From Epithemia pelagica (taxonomy: Eukaryota; Bacillariophyta; Bacillariophyceae; Surirellales; Surirellaceae): a stretch of DNA of 64,000 nt. The translations under genes were made by a program, and so were the position numbers. The stretch lies in NCBI GenBank assembly GCA_946965045.2, contig OX337242.1:992001-1056000 (forward strand), in the 5' to 3' direction. The notes under the pieces were generated by a model that made no database searches, had not been told where the DNA came from, and saw nothing but the letters and a program-made list of their open reading frames with translations. Of the stretch, positions 33,001 to 42,600 are shown in pieces (position 1 is the first letter of the stretch; each line of letters starts with the position of its first letter).

Positions 33001-33428
33001 GGGATGCCCTTGGTCTTTGTGTTCTTGGTGCAAAACTCGTGGTGAGATTGTTTGGGGGGTTTGATGCCCAGACGCTTGGCAGAACAGATTCTGCAGTCCC
33101 TGTCTTCCTCAAATGCCTTCTTCTTCTCCAGGGTGAGTTGGTTCAGTCTTCTTGCTTCCTTCTTCTTCTTTGTTGACTTTGTTTGGTGTTGTGCTAACGA
33201 TTTTGCCCGTTTTGTTTGGTTGTTTTGTCGTTGGCTTTGGCAACCCATGCCCTCCTGGTCACTGGGTTTCCTTTTGTATGGGTTGTGCAGCACCACCCTT
33301 GGTGCTGGAGGTGGTGGAGAGTCATCCTCCGTGCCAGTCATCGTCTCTCTGTCCATTGTCCTTCCAGAAACATGGACACCATTGTCCATGTCCTGGGCCA
33401 TGGAAACCGCGACCGGTCTCATTGGCAT
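30054..33428 (-). pseudogene. large transposase-like gene with one in-frame TAG
   Basis: One reverse frame runs from MPMRPVAV (33428) to 30054, about 1,124 codons, broken only by a TAG at 32124-32126. Before the stop are a basic Lys-rich region, a Cys cluster (DCRICSAKRLG) and a zinc-ribbon-like part (IKCPKCKDCTL ... YYCPECKVTHAGNDG). After it come segments resembling a DDE-type transposase core (IMYSDTWPHKQSFWEELL, GRLGLFHFIQRIVKTIRKNH) and a long Gln/Pro-rich, acidic tail. A zinc ribbon plus core of this type is common in large transposase-like families of algae and protists; I cannot assign it to a named superfamily. No terminal inverted repeats were recognised. The only candidate intron over the stop would be 19 bp, too short. 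Read-through or decay are both possible. Confidence 0.55.
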
Positions 33429-33767
33429 GGAATCGTGTTGGAGCGGAACTCCTCGTCGTTTTCATCTTTTTCGTGGGGAAGTCGGCAGGATTCCGTGGCT
33501 TTTTGCGCGTGGCGCGCGATGTCTACAGGTAAGAGAAGACATGTCTGGTCTGATTTTTCGTTGAGTATTTTGCTGTCTTGTCTATGTCTTGTGAAATTTC
33601 TAACCCAATCATGTATCTGCCATGTATTTCTGAGGCCCCGAGGATCGTGGGTCTATTGGGCAACGATTCGTCAGTTTGTCATGCATGATCTGTTAGCAGA
33701 ATTTTACAGACATCTTAACTGTCCAGTTACTTATGAGCCAGATAGAATCGATCTTTGGGTATTGGGG
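33429..33767. other. intergenic
   Basis: 5' flank of the transposase-like gene. Forward frames here are opposite-strand shadows or lack any family. No repeat was noticed before the DIRS-related module begins at 33768. Confidence 0.4.
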
Positions 33768-34007
33768 TGGGACCCAACGAACCCATCCTGACGACGCTCT
33801 GTTCATGGATGCGGCCTCTAGCTTAGGAGTCAGTCTAGAGGAACTTGCTAGGGGAGTAGAGCAAGTTGCCGTAAAGGCCCAGAGGGAAACCGAGATGGCT
33901 CCCAAGGGCGGGTAGGGGGTTATTTTTGTTTAGGATGACTACGCTAGAGACTTGCTTCCAAGTCCCAACGTGGGATGGCTTGAGACGGAGTTTGGGGAAA
34001 TCGACCC
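33768..34007. repeat. DIRS-related remnant: modules A, B and D joined
   Basis: Bases 33768-33905 (module A) match 35767-35909 almost exactly. Bases 33926-33986 (module B) match 43421-43481. Bases 33987-34007 (module D) are the reverse complement of 35603-35623. In the full-length element nearby, A and B sit at opposite ends of the coding region. Their joining here suggests a deletion derivative or a junction product of the same element family. Confidence 0.8.
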
Positions 34008-34357
34008 TTTTATGCACAATCAGGGTTATAGGCAATAGATTAGGGACTCAACAAGAAATTAGGGCGGCTAAGAGGACACTTCTACGGGTAGATAGGTTTT
34101 GCAACGGGGAGGACTCCGTCCGCCATGAACATGTACCTTAACACTAATGAAATCGTGTTATTTTTTGACGACAAGGGAACGAGAACGCTTACCAGTCGTC
34201 TGCAACTTCCGGTAACTACCCGTGAGTCCCATATCCGCTAGCAATACCCAGAGGACAAGACCAAGAACTTCTTCGACAAAGGATCGATATTAATACAAAA
34301 TACGTATTATGCAACCATAGAGTATGGTTTCCCAATCTCTAGTGTGGAAGAAACGGG

Positions 34358-34671
34358 AATGTCGTAAGGGATGTCGTTTGATGTCGTGAGGGATGTCGTT
34401 TGATGTTGTTTGATGTCGTTTGATGTCGTTTGATGTCGTTTCGGGCTCGCGCGGAAACATGGTTTGAGTCAAAATCAAGCGGTGCGCATTCAGTTGATTC
34501 AGCGATGGGCCTAACGTCAATCAGTGGTGTGTTTTCTGTTGAAGAATACCAACTGCTGGAGAGTAGAGATTCTTTTGGCGATATCAACACAAACGACATC
34601 AAACGACATCAAAAGACATCAAACGACATCAAAAGACATCAAAAGACATCTACAATGTCCCCCGACATCCG
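34358..34671. mobile_element. foldback-type element with inverted tandem arrays of a 10-bp unit
   Basis: The left array 34358-34442 is built of the unit tgatgtcgtt repeated about eight times with variants. The right array 34588-34650 is the same unit in reverse complement (aaacgacatc and aaaagacatc, six copies). About 145 bases of unique sequence lie between them. Inverted termini made of short tandem repeats are the hallmark of foldback elements. No transposase is inside, so it would be non-autonomous. Target duplications were not recognised. Confidence 0.7.
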
Positions 34672-34903
34672 TGACTCGGGATGCATGCCTCATATCGAAA
34701 GAATCTGTGTCTAATATGATCATATCAGATGTATTGGTGTGTGATAACGCTATATGAAAACGGTTGTTTTATCGTAACGATACTCTGAGAAGTAGAAAGA
34801 TTTCGTACGTTTTGAGTCCATTACCGGAAGTTGCTGTGTGTGGTATTTCGTTTCCTCATTTCTGAAATGTGACGCAGGGCCATTGTAGTAGGCTTATCTC
34901 GAT

Positions 34904-35325
34904 GAACCCGATCTAATTGGGTTGAACCCGATCTAATCGGGTTGAACCCGATCTAATTGGGTTGAACCCGATCTAATCGGGTTGAACCCGATCTAATCGG
35001 GTTGAACCCAATCTCATCGGGCTCAACCCGATCTAATCGGGCTCAACCCGATCTAATGATGATTACTTCCGGATTTAAAACGGTGTCAACCCGATCTAAT
35101 CGGGTTCAACCCGATCTAATCGGGTTCAACCCGATCTAATCGGGTTCAACCCGATCTAATCGGGTTCAACCCGATCTAATCGGGTTCAACCCGATCTAAT
35201 CGGGTTCAACCCGATCTAATCGGGTTCAATCCAATCTAATCGGGTTCAACCCGATCTAATCGGGTTCAACCCGATCTAATCGGGCTCAACCCGATTAGAT
35301 TGGGTTCAACCCGATTAGATTGGGC
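34904..35325. repeat. minisatellite of a 20-bp palindromic unit (about 20 copies)
   Basis: The unit is gaacccgatctaatcgggtt. It contains the inverted pair aacccgat/atcgggtt around a 3-base centre, so every copy can form its own hairpin. About 8 copies (34904-35056) and about 12 copies (35086-35325) are separated by 29 unique bases. Variants tt/ct at the junction and attgg/atcgg inside distinguish copies; the last units are rearranged so the centre reads attagat. Period is exactly 20 bp. Confidence 0.95.
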
Positions 35326-35602
35326 ATAACTTTTCCACATTATTCTTAAATAGCCCCTGGTCCCGGGGCTATTGAAAGCCTACTTTGAAAATTTCGTCGT
35401 CTCACATTTTGTCACTTGAGGGCAAATACTGGAAACTGGAATCCTCACTGGCTTGGGACAGCTGATACAACATACAACTAGTCATACTCCTACATATTAA
35501 AAACTACTAGGAGTACCTAGCAACAAAACACAACATATTAACTACTCTAGTGGCACTACCATATCTAGAAGATCGGGCCCCTATCTAATGGTCCGGGCGG
35601 AC

Positions 35603-35909
35603 GGGTCGATTTCCCCAAACTCCGACTCTGCACAAACCAAAGATTGTGAGCTCTCCGAGAATCGTTTTACATCTTGGGGGAAGCTCGCGCGCGCCAAATA
35701 GTTCGCGCCCGCACTTTGCTGTGCCAGCGCCATCACCACGCCGCGCTCGTTTAGGACTGGTAACGATGGGTGGGACCCAACGAACCCATCCTGACGACGC
35801 TCTGTTCATGGATGCGGCCTCTAGCTTAGGAGTCAGTCTAGAGGAACTTGCTAGGGGAGTAGAGCAAGTTGCCGTAAAGGCCCAGAGGGAAACCGAGATG
35901 GCTCCCAAC
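35603..35909. repeat. left end of the DIRS-like element: modules D', C and A
   Basis: D' 35603-35623, C 35625-35766 and A 35767-35909 are contiguous. C recurs at 43482-43618 with a few differences (ttttac/tttcac, gaagc/gaagt). A recurs at 33768-33905, and D' is inverted at 33987-34007. Confidence 0.85.
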
Positions 35910-35979
35910 ACCATTGAACCCGAAGGGAACGCGGATGGACGACAGCTGGGTGTCAACGTGGGACGAATCTTTTGTATCT

Positions 35980-37452
35980 TCAGAACTCAAGATTCAGTTG
36001 ACGGTCGAATGAGTCCGTCGTGACGGAGCCATTGAACTTGATCTCTTCGGGGCTGTCTATTGCGCTCTCGAGGTTAGATTGGATTGTCTCAATCTCGGTC
36101 CACGTGAGTGTTTGGGTTGCGGAGTTTTCGTCGTTGACTCCGGTTGGGTCTGCATGTTTGAAGTCTGCGGTTGACAGCATGGCCATGACCTGGGGTCTGA
36201 TGTATCTCATAAATGCTGCTGATTGCCAGCGTCCCAAAATCATAATGCGAAGTACTGAGATTCCTGGGGTGAGGAAGAGGGCCATCGCCGCGCCGGACCT
36301 AATGGAGTGGGTGCCGATATCTCGGGGATGGTAGCCGAACAAGGGTTGCTTGGTGGTTGGGTGGATGCATGACTTGCGTAGGAGTTTGAGACTGTCTTCT
36401 GCTCGGATGAATCGTGGGCGCGGGGTTGGGTTGTTGGCTGTCGGCTTGGGGAACCAACAATTCACCGGTGTGTCCTCCGGTGCGTTTGGGCAGCTGTGAA
36501 AGATACGACGGAGAATCCGTCCCCAAATTTTCACCGGGCAGAGTATCGGGTCGTCTGTGCGACTCTGTGTTCTGGTTTCATGTGGAATATCGTGCTTCTG
36601 GGAGATGAAGGTGATAGACACGTAGAAGGCTTCTTGGTAGAAGATCGGGTCGCGGGCGTCTATTTTTGATCTTGTTGAATCTCGTCGGCCGAAAACGATG
36701 TTGGCGATGGTAAGGAGTTTTGTTTTGCCTCTTTGTTTCACCGTGGAGTTTTCGCAACTCCTCATGGCGTAGAAATATCCGCCACAGAGGAGGTCGGCGT
36801 TGGTTGCACGAAAGGTGGAGGTGTCGAAGGTCGTTGGGCAGTACGTGGGGAGGGACGTCTCGTTGGTGAAAGTCGATGGAGTCGTCGCCGTGGTGGTGTT
36901 GGGGGTATTCGATGTCGTCGTGGCACGTGCTTGGCGCCACAGGTGGCGTAGGTGTCGAGGAGTGACGGCCTTTTCGCGTCTCTCCGGTGGGTCCAGGTTT
37001 TTCCATCCCTTCTTAAGGGATGTGAGAGTAGGGTGCACGGTGTTGCAACCTTGGAGGTGGGCGGGGCTTGGCCGGTCGTGACGCCGGAAAGTCGCCGCCA
37101 GCTCGCCAATGGCTTTTTCCAAAGTCGATGCACGAAGAGGTCCGTCACGTGATCGTCCTTGGGTGAAGTCTCCGTCTCTAAGTCGCTGGAGGAACGTGGA
37201 GACGATGGCCAGTCTGTCTCGGGTTTCCTTGATCGTGTCCAAAAAGGGGTCGGAACCGAGTTGCAGGAGGTGTAGGTGCTCGATCCATCTTTGCCATGTG
37301 CGGTCGCCTGATTCGTGACTGGATTCGACCTTTCCGAAAAAGATGCGGGTCGCTGCGGAGCGACCAAGGAGATCCAGGAGATGATTTCTGGTGGAAGTTG
37401 GCAGACACGAAAAGTTTTCGGTATCTGCGAAGGGAATAAGCGATGCACGGAG
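35980..37452 (-). CDS. tyrosine recombinase (YR) of the DIRS-like element
   Basis: The frame opens after a TAA at 37453-37455 and runs 490 codons to 35980. The catalytic core is recognisable: an arm with Arg in GGYFYAMRSCENST, the HxxR motif in GTHSIRSGAAMALFL, and the box GRWQSAAFMRYIRPQV with the candidate nucleophile Tyr. This enzyme would insert the circular cDNA by site-type recombination instead of an integrase. The first coding residues (LRASLIPFADTENFSC) follow directly where RNase H similarity ends, in the -1 frame relative to RNase H. No ATG lies near the opening, so expression by frameshift from RT-RNase H is likely. The part after about 37250 appears intact. Confidence 0.75.
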   Translation of the reverse strand, partial: LRASLIPFADTENFSCLPTSTRNHLLDLLGRSAATRIFFGKVESSHESGDRTWQRWIEHLHLLQLGSDPFLDTIKETRDRLAIVSTFLQRLRDGDFTQGRSRDGPLRASTLEKAIGELAATFRRHDRPSPAHLQGCNTVHPTLTSLKKGWKNLDPPERREKAVTPRHLRHLWRQARATTTSNTPNTTTATTPSTFTNETSLPTYCPTTFDTSTFRATNADLLCGGYFYAMRSCENSTVKQRGKTKLLTIANIVFGRRDSTRSKIDARDPIFYQEAFYVSITFISQKHDIPHETRTQSRTDDPILCPVKIWGRILRRIFHSCPNAPEDTPVNCWFPKPTANNPTPRPRFIRAEDSLKLLRKSCIHPTTKQPLFGYHPRDIGTHSIRSGAAMALFLTPGISVLRIMILGRWQSAAFMRYIRPQVMAMLSTADFKHADPTGVNDENSATQTLTWTEIETIQSNLESAIDSPEEIKFNGSVTTDSFDRQLNLEF

Positions 37453-37940
37453 TTAGTAAGGTCGGTTTGGGTAAGGTTGAAGGTACGGGAGAGGTAGTCG
37501 GCTACCACATTCTTTTTGCCTGGGACGTGTTCGGTGTGGATGGTAAATTGTGCGTGGAGGGAGAGACGGACAAGTTTTTCGGTCACTCGTTGGTGGAGGG
37601 GTTGATTTACTGCGAAGGAGCTTCGATGCATCCATCCTATTGCAGAGGTATTGTCGGACATGCAAAGAACGGAACCGAGTTCGTCGATATCGCCATTCAA
37701 GTGCTCGAGCCAGATTGTTATCGCTTGCGCGATAAATTCGAAGAGGTTATTCGACATTTTGAGGTTGGTGGAAGAGGCCAGTGTTTCGTCAATTTCGAGG
37801 TCGTCGCTCGTCCCTGCCAGTTCATAGATCTCGTCATCTAGTGGTACCTGCCATGCAACGCCGGACTTGAGCGAATATCCTCCCATCCCCTGGGGACAAG
37901 CGTCGGCTAAGAGGACATTGGTTGGCACGCGGCAGGTAAG
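36762..37940 (-). CDS. RNase H domain of the DIRS-like element
   Basis: Continues the RT frame after a TAA at 37941-37943. RNase H features are clear: LLADACPQGMGGYSL with the first catalytic Asp, NNLFEFIAQAITIWLEHL, SVLCMSDNTSAIGWM with another Asp, and HTEHVPGKKNVVADYLSR at its end. Similarity stops near 37455. The rest of this frame (to 36762) overlaps the recombinase frame and is probably non-coding. RNase H would remove the RNA template during cDNA synthesis. Confidence 0.75.
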   Translation of the reverse strand, partial: LTCRVPTNVLLADACPQGMGGYSLKSGVAWQVPLDDEIYELAGTSDDLEIDETLASSTNLKMSNNLFEFIAQAITIWLEHLNGDIDELGSVLCMSDNTSAIGWMHRSSFAVNQPLHQRVTEKLVRLSLHAQFTIHTEHVPGKKNVVADYLSRTFNLTQTDLTNSVHRLFPSQIPKTFRVCQLPPEIISWISLVAPQRPASFSERSNPVTNQATAHGKDGSSTYTSCNSVPTPFWTRSRKPETDWPSSPRSSSDLETETSPKDDHVTDLFVHRLWKKPLASWRRLSGVTTGQAPPTSKVATPCTLLSHPLRRDGKTWTHRRDAKRPSLLDTYATCGAKHVPRRHRIPPTPPRRRLHRLSPTRRPSPRTAQRPSTPPPFVQPTPTSSVADISTP

Positions 37941-39668
37941 TTAGTTGAAGTTTACACCGTCATGTGCGTGTTTCAGCATGTCTACCCACACTTGTATGTC
38001 TTCTTTGACGTATTGTGGAATTGGGAATCGGAACCAGGGACGGGGCCGTTGTCGTGTGTCATGGCGACTGCCAATGAAAGCGCTGCTGTCGATCGACGCG
38101 GTGGTGGTGTCGGAGTCGTAGCCGTCGAGTTGTTTGGCTCTGTGTTTCGCGTTGTATGCGATGATAAGGTTTTCGACGTAGGATCCAGACCGTTGGAGGA
38201 AGAATCGGGAGGCGGGGATGCCTTTACTGGAGTGGATGAGTTTTCCAATCGTTGATTCTAATTCTTGGAATATGGCTTTCCGTGTGTTCTTGTCGGCTAG
38301 GCGGCGCACGGCCTTGGACCAGTTGAGGTATTTGTCTTGACGTAAGATAAGGAGTAAGCGTCGGGTATCGAATTCCCAGCCCAATACTCTCATGATCTCA
38401 CTTGGGCTTCCCTCCGCCATCATCTTATCCTCGGCGAGGATGTTGGTGCGTTTTATTGGTTCTTCGGTTGGGTGGTTGGGGCGGACCATCAGGTGGAGTA
38501 GGAGGGGAACGACTGCAGAAGCTCGGGCGACGGTTTCTTCTCGGTCGACGAATAGTTGGATCATGTCGTCTAAGTAGACGTCGGTGGATCCATCCGGTTT
38601 TGCTGGGACATCAACAATCAACGGTTTTCCCGGAGCGAAGGGAATGTCTTCGGGGAGTCTATTCGGCGGGCCCATCAGACGTTGGAGTGGGGACGAGCAG
38701 ATGGTGTGATCCCAATCTTTGAATTCGGTTAGATCATTACAGAGATCACACGCCGTTTCCAAAAACAAGCTGAACATCGCTGGGTGTGTCTTCCCTCCAA
38801 AAGAAAGACGGCTGAGGACGTTCGCAAATTCACCAAGCGCGTCCGAAGTAAGGGCGTTGGCAGCAAGTAGTCCATCGCCATTTATCCGACGGTAGGCGGC
38901 TCCCCAGTCGAACTTACAGACGAAGATGCGCAGGGATGGGAAGGCTGTCCGCAGGGCGACGACTTGGTGTATCAGTCGTTCGATGCACCAACCGTAGACA
39001 AGTTCGATGTCATCGGTATCATCGACAGCTTTGTTCAAGGAGGGGGCAAGACCAGTGGAGAACGTTTGGTCGTGGGCTAGGCGGTCTTTCGTTACGATTT
39101 CCCCCTTTTCGGTTATTCCTTGATGCTGGGCGACGCCGAGAGGTCCGAAACGTCCGCCTTTGATCTTCCGCGTGCATTCGAAGGTGATTGGGAAGGCCCA
39201 ACCATGGACGGTATCTTTTTGTGATACTTTGATAAGAGTGTCGGGTCTCTTCTTGGCGGAACTGTGATTGCCGTAGGCTAGCAGGGCTTCGTTTTCAGCT
39301 TCTCGTGCTTCATCGCTTGGTTGGGGGGATTTGAACTTGTAGGAGGCTCCGAAAGTCAGATCTCTTTCTATCTTGGGCCTAAATGGATGCCCCTGAAGGA
39401 GTGGGCGAAGGACATGGACTTGTCGGAATTCCGAACCTGGGCTGATGATGCTATTGGGATAGGCGTCGAAGGTACGTTGGAGGTCGAAGTCATGGGAGGC
39501 GATGATGGCTGAGTTATGGGTTGCCGCTGTCAGGGAACGTTCATGGGCGAAAGGGGAGGCTTGTGGTGTGGGTGTTGAAGAATGGAAAACTTGAAGGATG
39601 GTGTCGATGTTGGGGGGAAAGTAGGTTGGCGAAGTTGTGGGACGGTAATTTTTGATGGGAAGAGGGCG
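37941..39668 (-). CDS. reverse transcriptase of the DIRS-like element
   Basis: The frame opens after a TAG at 39669-39671 and is 575 codons long, without an early ATG. The N-terminal part (SEFRQVHVLRPLLQGHPFR, LTFGASYKFKSP) leads into RT motifs: FVCKFDWGAAYRRI with the first catalytic Asp, a FGGKTHPAMFSLF region, and STDVYLDDMIQLFVDRE with the YLDD active site. Two features support the long frame: it stays open and protein-like up to 39668, and it overlaps the last 140 bases of the gag frame in the -1 frame. This is the usual arrangement for gag-pol frameshifting. It ends in a TAA, after which RNase H continues in the same frame. Confidence 0.8.
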   Translation of the reverse strand, partial: RPLPIKNYRPTTSPTYFPPNIDTILQVFHSSTPTPQASPFAHERSLTAATHNSAIIASHDFDLQRTFDAYPNSIISPGSEFRQVHVLRPLLQGHPFRPKIERDLTFGASYKFKSPQPSDEAREAENEALLAYGNHSSAKKRPDTLIKVSQKDTVHGWAFPITFECTRKIKGGRFGPLGVAQHQGITEKGEIVTKDRLAHDQTFSTGLAPSLNKAVDDTDDIELVYGWCIERLIHQVVALRTAFPSLRIFVCKFDWGAAYRRINGDGLLAANALTSDALGEFANVLSRLSFGGKTHPAMFSLFLETACDLCNDLTEFKDWDHTICSSPLQRLMGPPNRLPEDIPFAPGKPLIVDVPAKPDGSTDVYLDDMIQLFVDREETVARASAVVPLLLHLMVRPNHPTEEPIKRTNILAEDKMMAEGSPSEIMRVLGWEFDTRRLLLILRQDKYLNWSKAVRRLADKNTRKAIFQELESTIGKLIHSSKGIPASRFFLQRSGSYVENLIIAYNAKHRAKQLDGYDSDTTTASIDSSAFIGSRHDTRQRPRPWFRFPIPQYVKEDIQVWVDMLKHAHDGVNFN

Positions 39669-42600
39669 CTAATGTCGTCTGGGAGGTAGTTGTGTTCTTG
39701 GGCCTGAGGTATTTCTATATCCTGAGAAGGTGGGGACTTACCGAGAAGCTTCTGGTTCTCTAGCATGGAGTTTTGAAGTCTTCGGAGGTTTTGTTCGAGG
39801 GGACGGCCTGACGTGTTGGAGGTGATGTTAGGTGTGGCATGTCCAGGCTGGGTGGACTGGGAGGAAGGCACGGCTTTCGAGGGTGCGGAGTAAGAGGAAA
39901 GGATTTTTGGGGGGAGGTTCGATCTATCGGCAGCTCGGCGGACAGAGTCAAGTAGGTCGGAATTCGTGGGTAGAAGGTCATCGGAAGGAGGAATGGGAGA
40001 GTCTGGTGCTTCCTGTTCGCGTGGCACGGGCGAAGTTGAGTCGAGTCGGTTACTTGGTGGTTTAGAAGGACTGAAGGGAAAGTATTCAAACTCTTGTGCG
40101 AAGGTAATGGAACGTGGAGTGGAGGTGGATGGAAGCATGGTCTCTGAATCTAGATCCTTGACGAAAGGATTGATAGATTCTGGCGGTTGAATATCCGACG
40201 AAACAGAGGTGGGGGGAAGGGTTACGGATGTGCTCGACGAAGTAGGGAAAGGTAGGCGAGGGCGGAGAAGTGGTTGTCTGGGTATTGTAGCTAGGAAGGT
40301 ATGGGAGGGGTTGGAAGATGGGGAAAGGAGAACTGAAGAGTCTTCGGTTACGGATGAAAGAGTGGGAGTAGTAGATGGAACGGATCTCGAGGGGGGAGGG
40401 ATAGGTGGAAGAAGGTTCGCCGAAGACTCAACAATCAGTCAGGTGTTCCGACGTGCTTTGGAGTAGGCTGTTTCGAAAAATTTGTCGAGAGCATCTTGTT
40501 TATCATGCTGCGAAGGGTCAGCGTGGCTGAAGTAACAGCTATCGCCTCCGCGGCAGAACTGAAGGGCGAAGAACTTCACGCAGAATTGTTTGGACGAACC
40601 TCCGGTAGACAAGGAGGGGACGTCGTTGAGGACGGATCTCGGGAAAGCTTTCCCATATTTAATGTCTGAGGGAAGTTTCCAGGAAGAAGGGTAATCGAAA
40701 TTTGGGCGAGCTGGGGTGGGAAGGTTCGGGTCAGAAGAACTCTAGTGATGTTTACCTCGTTTTGAGCGTAGAGCACCAGGAGGTGCACCTGGGAGTTTGC
40801 TATCTGAGGAACGTTTATTCGAAGATTGGGATCCTTTGTGGTTAGGATTGTTCTGGTTTTGGTATTTCGTCTGGACCGCTGATTGGAGGAAGCGTGGCAT
40901 TCGGCAGACATCTTCCTTTGAGATGATCTTGTTACACAGTTTGTTGGTATGGTAGTCGATGGCTTCACCGGAGATGTCCTCTAAACAAGTTGCATCTTCC
41001 AAATTATCAGAGATGAAGTTTTGAACGCAATTGTCCAACGAGAAGAGCAGTCGTGAGAAGAAAGAACTATCATCAGCTTGGTTGGAAATGTAGATTCAGC
41101 GGTGTCTAGCAAGGTGATCAAACATCTTCCGGATATTCAAAACGATGAAGGAGTCCGGACCCCATGTTGCTTGGGCAAAGCACAGATAGCTATTCAACTG
41201 AGTGCCATAGTGGTCGAGGGTCAAAGGGAAGAAGAGCTTATCCTCGGTGAAGATGTCTTTCATCTCTTTCGTTGAAAGTCCGTTGGAATGTCGGAGGGAG
41301 GATTCAAAGATATCTTGATGGATGTCGTGGTCTAAGGCTTGTTGGTTTGAGGCGCCTGAATGGTTATTCGGGTCGAAGGAGAAGGGTGAAAAACCACCAG
41401 GGTGTTCATCGGATCTCCAACGTAGGCCATATTTCTGAATCACACCCACTTGACCGAAGATAAGGAAGCACGTGTTGTCGGAACGGCGGAAGACTTGCGA
41501 ATGGATGGTGGTATAAAGATTATGGGTATTTTTCTGTCGGAAAATCTCTTTTGCTTTCTCCGTTGGGGCTGTTGGAAGGCAGGTACTGTGTGGACCTACC
41601 TGACCAAGGATGATAGCGTTACGCATGTCGACTGTGAAAGACTTGAAATGATCTAAACGATCTGTCTGGGTCTTGAGGATATCACTTTGCTGAGTGATAG
41701 CTTGGGTGAGTTGGTCTCGTTGTTCGGACATAGACTTTGAAAACTGTTCGGTCATTGACTTCTTGACTTGGTTTGTAAGGAAGACAACATCTTGGGAGAT
41801 TGAAGGGGTCTGGGTATCATCATCTTGAGAAGAACGAGACACTGCGCGTCTAGACTTGGAGGGTGAGAAGGAACCGGAACGTTCAACTGCTGGGGGTCGA
41901 GGACCTCGTTTGGTGGCGTACATTGGAGTAGAACGGTCAGGGAGAGAGGTCTTGAAGTAAAACTCGACCGCTTTTATTGCTGAGCCATAGTTGGAGGGAT
42001 GATCGAGAAAAATGTCGTCGACTATCACTTTTCCACGGTGGATTCCCCAGAGGAATCGCAAAAGGTCGCGATAGCAAACGCAATGAGGATCCGAGGCAGA
42101 GAACTTGGTGGACTCGGGACGAGTATGCTCGGAGCTAAACGAGCGGCGCCAACGCAACAAAATCTTGGAGAAAATGAATTCAACGAGATCGGGAATGGAA
42201 GGTGGCTTTGGGTTTGAGGCATCGGAGTCAAGGAAAAAGATCAGATCTCCAGAGATAGAAGGGGGAAGGAGAACAATACTCTTGCATTCGAAGTTGTGGT
42301 CTTCGCGGAAGCGGACGTCCTTCGGGTCATCAGAGAGATTACTTGGGTAAATAAGGTAAGGAGCGAAATCAGAAAACGTTGAAGCCTTCAGGGAGAATCC
42401 AGTGGTAGAATTGGAATCCTTTGAGACACAGGCATCGACAATCTCGTCAAGGGTTGGGACTCGCATATAATCCAAACTCTTCAAAATAGAAGCTAGCTCA
42501 GCAGAATCGAAAGTCCCGGGGGGGACATCGAAGGAGTTCTTGGTGAAACAAAGAAAGACGGGATTGGGAGCAAGAATGGAGCCAGAGTCGGGGGAGACGA

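Noticed and set aside
34904-35325. CRISPR array
   Set aside because: The 20-bp units are contiguous with no unique spacers, and the content is eukaryotic.
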